A DNA stretch of 64,000 nucleotides from Glaciozyma antarctica PI12 (lineage: Eukaryota; Basidiomycota; Microbotryomycetes; Kriegeriales; Camptobasidiaceae): NCBI GenBank assembly GCA_002917775.1, contig KZ627155.1, positions 654,675 to 718,674 of the forward strand. The letters are read 5' to 3'. Positions 44,601 through 55,687 of this stretch are shown here, piece by piece. The notes under the pieces were generated by a model that did no database searches, had not been told where the DNA came from, and saw only the letters and a list, made by a program, of their open reading frames with translations. The position numbers and the translations under genes are program-made. How positions within the stretch are numbered: the stretch's first letter is position 1; each line of letters starts with the position of its first letter.

Positions 44601-45460
44601 GAAAGGAAGCAGGCACGCGTGCGACGAAGGGAGCTAGCAGGGTCGGGGTGGCCATTTCTCGTGTTCGGAAAGCCTGCGACGGTACCAGTCAGTATCTTCA
44701 ATACTTGTGCGACACTGAGGCACCCTACCTTGAACGCCTGCTTGTGATCCGCAAGCTCCTTCCACTGCGAACTCAGCTCCTCGAAGCGCTTGACCGCTCC
44801 TTCCTCCCGCTCCCCATAGAACGTCGACACCTTTTCCAGCTCACGATCCAAGAGCGTAAAGAACCGCTGGCATTGAGGTCCAAGGCTGTTGATATCAAAC
44901 TCGACGAGCGTACCCCGACGTAGCTTCGGGAGCGTGAGGGTGTCGAGGATGCTCCGCTGGCCGCGGTGCAGGGTAGGCGCAGGTCGAGCGGAGGACTTGA
45001 AGAGAGGTGCGTCGGTACCTTGAGTGTCGGTCTCGCCCGCTACGGTCCTCGAGGTGCGAGAGTGGGTGGAGGAGCGTCGCGAGATTTGAGAGTCGAGAGG
45101 GGACATGGGAGGGGGGCCAGAGGTCTTGCCGCGTATGCTCTCGTCGTCAGCTTCGCCGTACTCCCCCACCCCCTGCTCGAGATCCCTGCTCGCGCCGTAG
45201 CTGCCCCCCGCGGCTGGTGCCTCCATCTGCGTTGGCGACCTCGTCCGCACTTGTCCCTCCCTCTCCTCCTGTTGAGCTGCTTCCACCGCATCAATCTCAG
45301 CTTCCGCCTTTCCGATAGCCTTCTTGAGAATCCGGTACTGAGGCAGAGTCAGCACGAGGGGGAGAAGGTGCTGAGAGAAGCGGGGAGAGGAGCTCACGTT
45401 GATGTACGCCTTGGACCACTCCGGAATGGCGTGGTCCTGGAGGAAGCGTCCAAACTTCAC
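41685..45460 (-). CDS. SYG1: SPX-EXS protein Syg1/XPR1-like (phosphate/inositol-pyrophosphate sensing, putative phosphate exporter)
   Basis: The SPX domain begins KFGRFLQDHAIPEWSKAYIN, with YRILKKAIGKAEAEIDAVE, LVEFDINSLGPQCQRFFTLLD and ALKKFEKSTEIQGAAKWYSK, the inositol-polyphosphate-binding lysine cluster. An acidic linker follows. Then come membrane helices (VYIGIGSVLLLEGIVK and others) and the EXS domain with SWVIYLAPAPSVELRGFIVA and LEVLRRIMWNAFRVESEHIG. The C-terminus is acidic. Many short introns. A peculiarity: the first conserved codon before KFG is GTG (45458-45460), preceded in frame by TAG, and no ATG lies close above. Either a short leader exon exists (acceptor TAG or CAG just above) or a non-ATG start is used. 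The stop is at 41685. Confidence 0.88.
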
Positions 45461-45671
45461 GCTGGGCTACGTCAAGTGCCGAGCCAGCCAGGTAGCTGGT
45501 TCCGACGAAGAAAGGAGGAGGGAGAAGGTCAAGAGAGCATTTTGCGTTTTCTCGCCAAGTCCTCTGCGTTCTCCCCTTCGCACGTTCGCACACCCGGGAT
45601 TCGCTGAAACGGCTTGCGATAAACTATGCTATAACAAAATACTCCAACTGCACAAACAGAGCTCTCCCGCC

Positions 45672-48600
45672 TCAGAGAACCGTACCCGAGCGAGCACTCG
45701 AATATGCGTGCTGGGCAGCGCGCGACGTTAGCAGGAGCTCGTGCAACGCTGCAGAGACAGGAACGCACCTGCTCTTCGGCCAACATCTCCGAAAGCCTCG
45801 ACTCGTCCAACTGAGCGGCAGTAGCAGCGTCGGTAGCTGTGGCCTCGGGAGCAGCAGCCTCCGGCGTGGCGGCAACGACGGGCCTTCGCCTTCTCCGCCT
45901 TCGACGAGGGAGGGTGATGAACCTGCGAAACAGAGGCATTAGGAGGAAGCGCGACGAGCCAGGAGAAGGGACGTACTTGGGTAGAGGTCGAGCGTCGAGA
46001 TCCAAAGCGACGTTGGTCGCCGCCTGCAGCGCTTCGATCAGGTCGATGACTCCTCGGTCGTCCTTCGCCTGGAGGAGGAACTGCTCTCCCTCAGCCCGGA
46101 CGCGAACGACGTGCTTCCGCTTGATGTAATCGGCCGCGATGCCCGATTCGGCGTTCTGAAGCGAGTAGTGGCGAAGGAGGACGTTCGTCGACGACGAGGT
46201 GTGCGGAGCGAGGTGACTCTTCGCCTTCGCTTTGGCGTCCTTGAGCGTGAGAGGGATCTTGGACGTCGTGACCTGCTCGGCGCCGTACTCGCCGACGTGA
46301 AAGTGGAGAGGAGGCGTGCCGTCGATTTCGGCCGCGAGAGTCGACCACTCCTCCCCCTCGATCGGGTGCGTCTTGAGGTCGTACTTAAAGATCTTGATCG
46401 ACGTGCCATGGAGAACGACGTACTGCCGCTTCCACGCTCGCTCCTTCGCCTGAACGCTCGGCGCCGCGAACTCCATCTTGCGAGGCATGTACGCTTCGAT
46501 ATGGATCGAGCACGAGTACCCCGGAAGTCCCTCCGCGCCCTCCTCCTCGCGGGGGAAGACGAGCTGAACGGGTCCGAGGTCGCTGCGCTTGTACTCCGAG
46601 TGGTACCCCGGCGGCGCGACGTGGAGCTCGTACATCGATCGAGGACGGTGGAGGCGGGAGGCGGCGGCGGCGGTGGGAGGTGATTGGGGAGGCGACTTGG
46701 CGGTGATGGGGTCGTTTCGAGGAGAGGAGCGGGACGAGGGTGAAAGGAAGGCGGGACCAGGCGTCGGGAGCCCTCCACTCTGCCAGATGGGATCGAGGCC
46801 GACAATCGCTGCTGAACCGACTTCCTCCCCGTCGCTGTCGAGGAGACCCGCCGTCGCGACGTTCACCACACTGTGACTCTTTTGGCGGTACGTCTCGAGA
46901 GCGCCCTCCGCCGCAGAAGGCACGTCGCCAACGATCGACGTCGCCAACGACGACGTGGGTCCATGAGCGGCTCCTCCAGCTCCCTCCTGGTACTCGGGTC
47001 GCTTCCCTCGCGCGACGCTCGAAACCGACATATGGGCGAGAGGCGTCATGAGCGGCGCTCCTGGTGTCCCGGGCGTCCGTCCTCCGTTCTGCTCCCACCT
47101 CCTCCCGAGATCAAAGTACGAGATCCCGTCTCCCGAAACTCGCGGTGTCGGCACTGGCGCAGGCGTAGGCGTGAGAGGGTCGAATGTGACCCAGGACGGG
47201 GGAGGGCCTTCCGACGTCGAAGAGATGCTCGACATTCCGAGACTGCCGAATCCGTGACGAGGGGTCGATCGCGCCGACGTCGACGTTGTGTTGGCACGCA
47301 GGCTGCTTGAGCTCGCTTGAGGGGAGAGATTGTCGGGGGAGGACGCGAGAGAGGAGTTGAAGCGCGCCAGCGAGGGTTCTCGGTCGGCGGGCACGACGTG
47401 GTCGCCCTCCTCCTCGGATTCCTCAACCTCGGTATCCGTCTCCATCTCGGTTTCCGTCTCGGTCTCCTCCTGATCGGCGTCCTCGCCCTCCTCCGTATGT
47501 CGCGCGATCGATTGAAGCGTCGGAAAGGAGTAGGCGTCGTTCGAGAGGAGGCGAGGAAGGGTGCGAAGTCGGTTAATGGTGCGTGATGCGGTTGAGGGAG
47601 AGCTGGTCGACGCTTCGGGGATGGGAGGAGGAAGGGGATGGCGGAGGGCTGATGGCGAGGGTGGAGAAAGTGGAGGGCTGAGGCGAGCGATCCCCGACAG
47701 GGAGAGGGTCTCGTTCGTTCGAGCTCGTCGACGATCCTGAAGGGGAGTGGGCGAAGTGGCGCGAGTGACGACGGTAGAGGTAGTCGCGCTGGCTCCTGAG
47801 GGCATGGGCGTGGTATGCGCTCGAGGCCTGGGCTGAAAAGGCGCAGCTGCAAGGAAAGAGCGTTAGGACCGCAGCGCAGGTCGAAGCCGAGGTCTTCGCT
47901 CACCAGAAGCTGTTGTCGGAACCACCGTCGATTCTCCAGAGGCTCGAATGAACTCGTCCATCTCGAGCTCGTCTAGAAACGCGCAAAGCCAGGATCAGCC
48001 ACAAGCCCAACCACCCACGAAACGCGTGAGGACTCACCCTCTCCCTCCTCACTCCCACTCGCAGTAACTTCATGCTCCTCCTCAAGCTCCTCCTCGCTGC
48101 CCTCCCGTTCTCCACTCCCTCCCGAGCTTTCACTCCCACTCCTCGCCGAGCCCTCCCTACTCCCTCCTCGCTCACTGAGCTCCTCGACCGTCGTCGCCGC
48201 ACTACTACTCTCTCCCACACTATCACTCCCCATTCCACTCCCACTCTCGCTCGCTCCCGTATCCCCACTATTCGTTCGCTCGCCACTAGGCCTCGGCGAG
48301 TCGTCCCCGTCATCCAGAGTCCCTACGAGCCGCGAGGGCGCGAAGAAAGAATCGGAGGAACGAACGACGTCCTCGCTTGCTGCTCGTGCGCGGGAGGGAG
48401 AGGGAGGGTGGGCGAAGTCCGCTAGTCGGCTTAGTGAATGTCGGCGACGAGGTTCGGCGCCTGGGGCGGAGATAGGAGATTCGAGGATGGAGTGCGGGGA
48501 TGCTGGAGGATTCGAATGGGAGGAAGCTCGAGGGGGGAGGAGCGAGGAGGGGAGGGGGACGGGAGGTCTTGATCGAGGTGTCGCCGAGGTGTTGGAAGTT

Positions 48601-48893
48601 GTCGAGGAGGGGAGGGGAGGCGAGTTCTGACCATCGACGCTAGGACGAACGGCGCCTCCTCCTTCGCTAGCTCCTACGCTACTCCCTCTCCTCACCTTGC
48701 TGCCTCCCTTGAAGAACGATCCCAAACTCGCCGTAAGCCGTCGCTTTCCCGAAGACCGAGGTTCTGGCGAAGGAAGGGGAGGAGAGTTGAGCGTCGAAGT
48801 CGTCGCCAGGATGGTGGACGGAATAGCGGTCGTAGAAGAGGGTATTGGGTGAGAGCTCTTGCGGCGAGAGTGTGGTGATGGAGTGGTGGCCAT
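45672..48893 (-). CDS. PH-domain protein with long disordered N-terminus
   Basis: The start at 48893 gives MATTPSPHSRRKSSHPIPSS; about 600 residues of Ser/Pro-rich, acidic (DADQEETETETEMETDTEVE) sequence follow. A Pleckstrin-homology-like domain lies near the C-terminus: YSCSIHIEAYMPRKMEF, WKRQYVVLHGTSIKIFKYDL, LRHYSLQNAESGIAADYIKR and HVVRVRAEGEQFLLQAKD with VIDLIEALQAATNVALDLD. This basidiomycete-type arrangement is common in cortical proteins that bind phosphoinositides. A basic run (PRRRRRRRR) follows. The last intron (before 45711) joins EEQ to HAYSSARSGTVL and the stop at 45672. Exact role unknown. Its stop lies only about 210 bp from the start of SYG1, so SYG1 has a very short promoter. 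Confidence 0.8.
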
Positions 48894-49779
48894 AGGGAGG
48901 TGGTAAGGAGGAGGGGGAGATGTTCGTGCCGGCGTGTGGAGGTGGTACGACGCCGGGTGTTCGCCGTAGCTAAAGCAGTGAGGAATCCAACGCAAGTCTG
49001 CTGCCCTAACGCTTGAGGAGTGGTGTTCGTGATCTGCAAGCACCATGATTGGGTGCGAATAGGCGAGGGAAAGTGGGGAGGAAAGGGAAGGAGAGCGTCA
49101 GCTGCAGCTCGACTCCAGGGCACCTTTGGCCTGTAGGAGCGAGTGGAGGGAGGGCAAGAGCAGTCCCCAGTAGTCCCTCGGCTTCCCCCTTCTTCCCCCC
49201 CCTCTCAGCTTACCGAACCGCTCTTACACCGAGGGCCTAAGCGGTCCGTCCCACGACTTGCCCGAGGTGCCTTCCCTTCTCCCAGCAGCGCGCAAGGATA
49301 GCGAGCCTGACCTGTTCGTAACGGTGGCGATGCGTAAAAAGTGGAAGGAAACGCCGAAGTGGAAGTTCAGCTCAGCGGCTCGCGAGAGATTCCAGGCCTT
49401 GAGAGTGCGGGGGCCGGCGGGCGAGGTTCAACGCGTCCTCAGTTGCCTCTTGTCGTCTAGAGGGAGATGGCGATGCTTAAAGAGGAGTCGATTCAGCGAG
49501 AAGTGCACAAGTGTGGCCCCATCTGCGGGCGCGAAGTCCCCAGCAAAACTTGGCTCAGCTCAGCTCGCTGCCGGTGACGCTCCGTCGTTACCAATCGCTC
49601 CCAGTCTATTCCGGGGCCTCTTGATCTATTAACTGCTCTCAAGCTGCCGACCGCATTTAAGATCTCTCCGAGGTTCAAAGTCCGAAGCTCGAAACTTGAG
49701 GCGAGAGAGGCGCGAAGGAGGAACACCGAACCCTAGCAACGACGACACGAACCGCATTTCCATCTCCAGATCCTACGTG
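48894..49779. other. Intergenic region
   Basis: About 880 bp with no convincing gene. Open frames at 49050-49630 lack conserved features. It holds the promoter of the PH-domain gene (minus strand) and the 3' side of the peroxin gene. Confidence 0.4.
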
Positions 49780-51481
49780 CTACGTCGCAGTCGCCCCCAT
49801 ACTCTTCCCACTCGAGCTCTTCCTCCTCCTAACCTCTCCCCCCGGACTCCCCTCCCTCTCGCTCCTCTTCTTCTCCCCCCTCTCGCTCCTCTCCCTCAGG
49901 CTCGCCACCCTCCCACTAACGCCCAACCCGACCTCTCCAACCCCCTTCCTCTCCCCCTCCTCCCCCGCGACCCTCTCGCACCTCTCCACCAATCCCGCTC
50001 TTCGCACCCACGCCCTTCGTCGCGTGTACTTTCCCAGCCCGCCCTTGGGCCCCATCTTCTCGAAATGGTTGTCCCCGTATTGCCACCCCTCGTCATCGAC
50101 GATCCAGTTGACGAAGAGTGAGGCGTCTGATCCGGCTGGGAGAGGGACAGCGGAAGAGGCGTCTGGTTCGATGAGGCTGGAGGAAGAGGTGGAGGAGGAG
50201 AGGACGGCGGCGGGGCTGGGGAAGACGAGCTTGACGGGGGTCGAACCGCTCGGAGGTGGGGCGGTGGGCTTGAGAGGGAACGAGGTGGTGGGAGTTCGCA
50301 TGACGCTCCATTCGGCGTCGAGCCATTTCCATTCGGTCGTGCGCTTTAGGCGAGAGGTTGGGTCTGAACGGGTGGGAGAAGGAGTGTAGGTGATCGAGGG
50401 AGGAGGGAGGACGAAGGAGGAGGGAGGGGAGGAGGGGTTGAGAGCGGGGTCGGTCCTGCGAAGCGATATCGAGTGAGCGAAATTCAAGGGAGAGCGATGA
50501 GGAAGAACGTACCAGCTCGCTCGCTCGCCAGGAAGCAGCGCGTGCGTCCAGTCCAGCCCCACCCACCACCTCTGGTTCTCAAAGACGGTGAACTGAATCT
50601 GAACGTCCTCCTCCTCCTCGCCCTCCTGCACCGCGCCAACCTTGACGACCTTGAACGACTCCTCGACCGGCTTCTCCTCGACCTTCTTCCTCCCAACCAG
50701 TCCCATAATTCCGACTCCCTTCTTCGTCATCTCCCACTCGTGCTTCAGCCCGTGCCCCCCGCTCAGCAGCCCAATAACGATCCTCGATATCCAGCGCACC
50801 GCCGCGCTCTTCCACAGCGCTTGCCTCAGCGTACGGAAGAACGGAGCGTTCCAAAGGATCGCCACGCTCCCAAGGGCGAGGAAGATGAGGTTCGTAGGGA
50901 CAAAGTGCGTGAGGCCGAGGTAGAACGGGTACGACGTGATGGCGATCCAGGCGGTCCTGTAGGCGGGTGCAGGCTTTCCGGCTTGGTGCGGGACAAAGCT
51001 GAGCTGTTTGGAGATGGGGTAGATGATCGTCGCGCGGAGGGTGTGGACGTGCGAGGCGAGGTCTTGTGCCGAATGTGCCGAGATCCGCGTACGATGCTGG
51101 AGTGAGGGTCGCGGGGCGGGAGCGGTGGCGGTGGGAAGCGGCGCGAGTCGAGGCAGAGAAGAGGTAGTGGGCGAAGATGTAGATGAGGAGGAGGGAGGGT
51201 AGGAGGTAGAGGACGATGAGGTGACCGAACAGGCACAGGGTCCACCACGACAGGAGGACGAGGAGGGAGGCGAAGAAGGAGGGGTGGGTCCAAGTGACGA
51301 GCTGGACGAACGAGTCGAGGGCGAGGATAACGGGCGCTGAAAGGGTGAGGAGCTTGAGGATCGCGGGAGGGGTCGCTAGGAGGAGGTCGGTTGGGGTTGC
51401 TTCCTCGCCGTGGAGAGGCGTCGAAGTCGAGACGGCGGCGCTGGGGCGGGAGGGAGAGGTCGCGGCCTGGATGGGTGCCAT
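49780..51481 (-). CDS. Peroxin of the Pex30/Pex24 family (dysferlin-domain, ER-peroxisome membrane protein)
   Basis: Pex30-type proteins shape ER subdomains and regulate peroxisome number. The N-terminus (start 51481, MAPIQAATSPSRP) is followed by membrane helices: LKLLTLSAPVILALDSFVQL, FFASLLVLLSWWTLCLFGHL and IVLYLLPSLLLIYIFAHYLF. Then come SAQDLASHVHTLRATIIYPI, FYLGLTHFVPTNLIFLALGS, and a C-terminal dysferlin module: FTVFENQRWWVGLDWTHALL, WKWLDAEWSVMR and DEGWQYGDNHFEKMGPKGGL with KYTRRRAWVRRA. Between the third helix and SAQDLASH (51090-51200) the frame changes by one with no usable intron. The DysF half is intact. Confidence 0.85.
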
Positions 51482-52285
51482 CTGAGAACGTTTGCGCGAG
51501 CCGGCGAGGTAGTGAAGAGACGGGTCGGTGAGAAAGGTCTCCAGCTTGCTGAGGGCCAACGCCGGAGATGACCGTTCCCGCTCAACTCGTGTAGTTCACT
51601 TTTGAGGGATCCTTCTGCAGTCATACGAGAGCAATGGTTAGCTCTGCTTTAGACCTGTTCGCTCAGCTGCCTCCAGCACTGAACCGGAGTCGCGTCCCCC
51701 GTGGCCATCGCCTCCTCCGAGGTCTGTGCGTGACCCCAAGAGCTTCCGGCTGTGCTCCATCTCCAGAATAACCTCACCAGAGTCCTGGAAGACCACCCCA
51801 TCTCGGTACTCACCTTGACAGCAGCTCGACCAGAGGTCGCCGGGAGAGAATCGAAAGTGGTGCGTGAAAGGGCGATGCTGAGGCGAGGGAGCTTTGGGCT
51901 GCTGGAGGCGAGTGGGTGTGAAGAGCGGGCTGTGGCGTGGGTCTCGCTCAGCTCTGCTTGCCCTCTTGCCTGAGTCTGTCGTAACAGAGGCTCAACTCCA
52001 ATCCAGCTCCGACTCCGGCCAACTCTTCTTGAGAGGCTGCTACGAAGATTGTAGCACGCTTGCTTGAGGCTGCGCAGGGAGTTGGCTCTAGGGAGTCGCT
52101 CTTACGCCAACCCTACGCTCCCCAGCTAACCAGCCGAGCAGCACGTAAGTCTTTACTGAAGCCTCGCTGTCGCCAGGGAAGGAGCTGATCAAACTCGGCG
52201 CGGCTCCACAGCAACGCCTCCCTCCTCCTCCCCTCCACTCAACAGCACACCACTCGTCAAACACCTCTCCAAGAGCAGCAAGGCC
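51482..52285. promoter_or_regulatory. Divergent promoter between peroxin and zinc-knuckle genes
   Basis: About 800 bp between two divergent starts. I see no conserved coding. A C/T-rich tract at 52205-52260 precedes the zinc-knuckle ATG, as in other promoters here. Confidence 0.4.
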
Positions 52286-53365
52286 ATGTTCGGAAACTAC
52301 CTGGGAATCCGTGGTGGTTCAAGTAAGAAGCCCGAGGCCAAGTACGGGCGCGCTCAGGAGAAGGCGACCCCCTCAGTGCGTGCGCCCCTCGCGTACGCAA
52401 CCCTGTAGCTAACTCGCTCCTCCAGACCAAGTGTCAGAAGTGCCTCAAGCTCGGGCATTACAGCTACGAATGCAAAGGACAGAGGTGCGCCCCTTCTAGC
52501 TGCTGGCGACGACCTTCAAACCCTCAGAGCTGACCTCTCGTGCGCCGCCGCACAGGGAGTACAAAGTCCGCCCTACGCGCACCCAGATCCTCAAGAACCC
52601 CAAACTCCGCACTCAGCTCACCGCCAGCCTCCGAACCATAACCAAGTAGATGCCCAAGTCCGTCCCTCCTCTCCGTCCATCCCTCCCAAGCTGACCCCCT
52701 CCCTCTGCAGAGAAGGCACTGCAGCCGGTATCCTAGCTGCGAACGAAGCGAAGCGCGCAGCAAAGCTCAAGGCCGCCTCTCGTCGTTCTTCCTCCTCCTC
52801 CTCCTCCTCCAGCTCCAGTTCGAGCTCTTCCTCCGGTTCTTCCTCCTCTGGTTCCGACTCGGGATCGGATAGCGAAAGCGACGACGGAGGGCGAAGAAGG
52901 CGGAGGAGTGAGAGTCCTGAAGAGGGGTCGAAGAGGCGTCGAACGAGCGAGAGGAACGAGGGAGAACGAGGGGAAGGGGAAGGGCAGAGTGGTGGAGAGG
53001 GATTGAGTCAAGGGGGATGTTGTACGTATGCGTGGATTGACTTGTTCTTGTTCAAGGAGTACTGCTTCGTTCTGCTCTGGCGCGTTCCAGCTCGCTTCGT
53101 CCCTTCGCTCTCCAAACTCTCTCAACGCCGCAAGCTCGTCTTCAAATCTTTACAACACACCTCATTCAGCTCTACAACCCCATCCCGCGAAACCCAGTCG
53201 CCATTCTCCGATCCTGCTCCACCGCTTTCTCCCACTTCTTCCCCAGCTCCTCCTGATCCCATTCTCGCATCCTCCGCTCCACGCTCTCCATCGTCATTCT
53301 GGATTCGCGGTCCCCGCGGTATGAAGGAGGGGAGGACAAGCCGGTCGAGGAGAGGGAAGAGCTGA
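52286..53365 (+). CDS. CCHC zinc-knuckle, RS-rich protein (ZCCHC10/SREK1IP1-like)
   Basis: Exons 52286-52375, 52426-52484, 52556-52645 and 52711 onward splice cleanly. The zinc knuckle is CQKCLKLGHYSYEC (C-x2-C-x4-H-x4-C), followed by KVRPTRTQILKNPKL, the pairing seen in ZCCHC10 and splicing-related SREK1IP1 proteins. Next is an Ala/Lys-rich helix, a long Ser run encoded by TCC/TCT repeats (about 52785-52850), acidic SDSESDDGG and basic RRRRRSESPEEGSKRRR: an RS-like tail consistent with a nuclear RNA-processing role. The true end is uncertain: without another intron the frame stops at 53363, but the part after 53030 looks non-conserved and overlaps an antisense gene. A GTACGT donor at about 53024 may mark a further intron. 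Confidence 0.75.
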
Positions 53366-53573
53366 GGGCGGCGAGGGAGGACGAACGAGGTGGAGGGGAG
53401 GCGAGGGAGGACGGAGTAGAGAATGAAGGGGAGAGGATCGACCAGTCGATAGCGGCGGGGAGGGAAGAGGGAGCTTTCTTGGGAGGGGAGGTGGGGCGGA
53501 AGAGGGAGCGGAGGGAGGGGGTTATGGAGGGGTGGGAGAAGTGGGTGGTGGAGGGGGGGAGGAAGGAGGTCAT
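53172..53573 (-). CDS. Small hypothetical protein with charged C-terminal helix
   Basis: 133 residues, unrecognised. The N-terminal half is Ser/Pro-rich and begins MTSFLPPSTTHFSHPSITP with a basic, hydrophobic bias that could serve as a mitochondrial presequence. The C-terminal third is a probable amphipathic helix (MESVERRMREWDQEELGKKW) ending DRRMATGFRGMGL. That helix looks like real coding rather than a mirror frame. It overlaps the 3' part of the zinc-knuckle frame on the other strand, so at least one of the two ends is wrong or the genes overlap antisense. Confidence 0.5.
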   Translation of the reverse strand: MTSFLPPSTTHFSHPSITPSLRSLFRPTSPPKKAPSSLPAAIDWSILSPSFSTPSSLASPPPRSSSLAALSSSLSSTGLSSPPSYRGDRESRMTMESVERRMREWDQEELGKKWEKAVEQDRRMATGFRGMGL

Positions 53574-53914
53574 TTTGTGGAATTTGGGTTCGAGAGGAGT
53601 GGTGGAAAGCGAGGAAGAGGAGGAGTCGAGTCCTTTATACCCTCGCAGGGCTGTCAGGCTCGATAGCGAAGCGAAGGAGGAGAGAGCGATCCGGCCGCGA
53701 AGGGGAGGCGCGTGCGGCGTGCGAAGGGGCCCGAGCGATCCTCCACTCTCCTCACGACTCGAGCCCGCAGAGCTCTCTCAAATCCAACGAATTCCCCACT
53801 GTAGAATGCCAACAACGACCTCAGCTAAACCACCCCTTCGCCTTCGTCTCCTCCTTCCTCCCCTCCCTCTCCTTCCCCTCTCCCAACGCCCAATCCGCTC
53901 CGTACCCAGCTGGG

Positions 53915-55317
53915 TTAGGCGCCTGTAGCCCAAATTGCGGTGCGGAGGGGTATTGGTACCCGAGATGCTGGAAATGGGGGGGACCGAGATGTTGGGAGGG
54001 GAGAGGGTAGGAGGGCGGGTGTGTAGGGCGTGTAGGCCGTGAGGATGGAGAGGGCGACTGATGAGCCGTAGATTGTTAGACCGAGGGTGAGGATGACGAA
54101 GAACTGCTCGTCAATCAAGAAGATCAGCGCATGCGAAGAAGGTTGGAAAGGAGAGGACGAACCATCGTCTTGAAGCTAATCACGTCCACGAACCCATTCA
54201 CCACCTCCGCCAACGTCTCAGCCACCACCCTCGTCTTCCCCACCACCACCACCTCTCTCCCCATACATTCCTCCCACCCACTACACCTCCGTTCCATCGC
54301 CGGTATCCTCGTCGCCGGTTCGCATCGATTATCAACGTACGCTTTCGCGCACTGCATGATTTCGGAACGGATTTCGAGAGTCAGGGAGGAGAGACGGGAT
54401 TGGATGTCGGTGTAGAGGGTGTGTAGGAAGAGGAGGGAGATGAAGAGGAAGAGGAGTGAAGAGGAATGACGAGCGAGGCGAATTGGAGGTAGCTGCGTTG
54501 CGAAGTTCGTTAGCTCTCCTCGTCCTGACCACGTTCGTGAACGTCAGCACTCACCCTAATAGGACGTACGGCGTGCTCTTGTTAAGCCATCGCTCAGGAG
54601 CAGCTGCCCCACTCACCCCCTCCGACCCCAGCGCACCATGATGATGATGCACCTGAAAGCTGAACTCTCCGCTCCTCCTGTCCATCCCAGGACCTCCCAC
54701 CCCCAGCCCGCCCATCCCCTCCTCCTCCTCCTCATCGTCCGAAACACTCGCGCGCCGCCTCTCCGGACTCCTTCCCCTCCTCGACCCTCTCCTCCTCCAC
54801 GCCTCTCCTTGCGTCCCTCCTAGATAAGCAGTTACCGCCGTAGACCCCTCCTTCACTTCTGTAGCCAAGGGCGCGCGCGTGGTATCGAGCCCGAAAGCCT
54901 CCTTGGGGGAGAAGGACTCTGGGTCGAACGATAGCTGCGGCTCTGCTGCGGTTGCTGGAGGGGAAGGAGGAGGAGCAAAGTGGAATGGGTTCGTGGTGGC
55001 GGTTGCGGTGAAGGGGAAGGAGGCGATGGAAGTGGCAGGACGAGGAGGAGTATCGACGTCCATCGCTTCATAATGTGTTCCTGCAGAGCCATCAGCCGCG
55101 CCCCACCAGCCGTACCAAGAGAAAAGGACGTACGTTTCCTCGCACGTTCTCCGTCTTCCTCCCCGTGCTCGGACGCAGCTCCTGACGCCACTCCGAAAGA
55201 AGAAGCTGGGAAGGCGCGGGGCGTTTGCCATTCGTACTGCATCGGAGCTTCTTTTGAGCGCAGGGGAATGGGAGTGGAGGGGCCGCTGGTGCCGGGCGGT
55301 GCGGGGAAGCGGCGCAT
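53915..55317 (-). CDS. Nuclear envelope protein Brl1/Brr6 family (pore-complex assembly)
   Basis: Brl1/Brr6 proteins are paired-membrane-span proteins at the nuclear envelope that help nuclear pore insertion and lipid balance. Exons are 55134-55317, 54555-55080, 54163-54492 and 53915-54103. After a disordered, acidic N-terminus come STPYVLLGYLQFASLVILHS, the first membrane span (SLFLFISLLFLHTLY), then the luminal domain with the four conserved cysteines: IMQCAKAYVDNRC and MERRCSGWEECM, expected to form disulfides. Helix VVAETLAEVVNGFVDVISFK and the second span FFVILTLGLTIYGSSVAL follow. The tail is short. Domain order fits PF10104 (Brr6_like_C_C). Confidence 0.9.
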
Positions 55318-55687
55318 GCTGGGGGAGGGAGGAGGAGGAGGAGGAGGAGAAGTTGAGTGACGGAGGCGAATGGTTGGGAGGTCTTGCTGGGGGAAGGAAG
55401 ATGGGGTGGGCTGTTGTGGTAGGTGTTACGAGCTCGTTGGCCTCGTTGGCTGAGGAGAAGTTGAGGAGGAAGACGGGAGAGGAGGGGAGAGGAAGTCGAA
55501 GTCGGCGAGTAGAGTACTCACCAAGTCGCGTCGAAGTTTGCGTGTTTGACTTTGCAAACTCGAATCTCCTCTCGTCGCTCAAGACGAAAGATAAGCGAGT
55601 TGCAGGCGTAAACAGATGAGGGGAGGGAGGAGTACGAAAAGCTACAACGAAAAGTGGAAATCCAACAGCGAGCCACAGCGACTCCTT

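Noticed and set aside
49258-49632. Plus-strand frame of 124 codons in the intergenic region at 49.3 kb
   Set aside because: It has no conserved feature, domain or splice context, and its composition resembles non-coding flanks.
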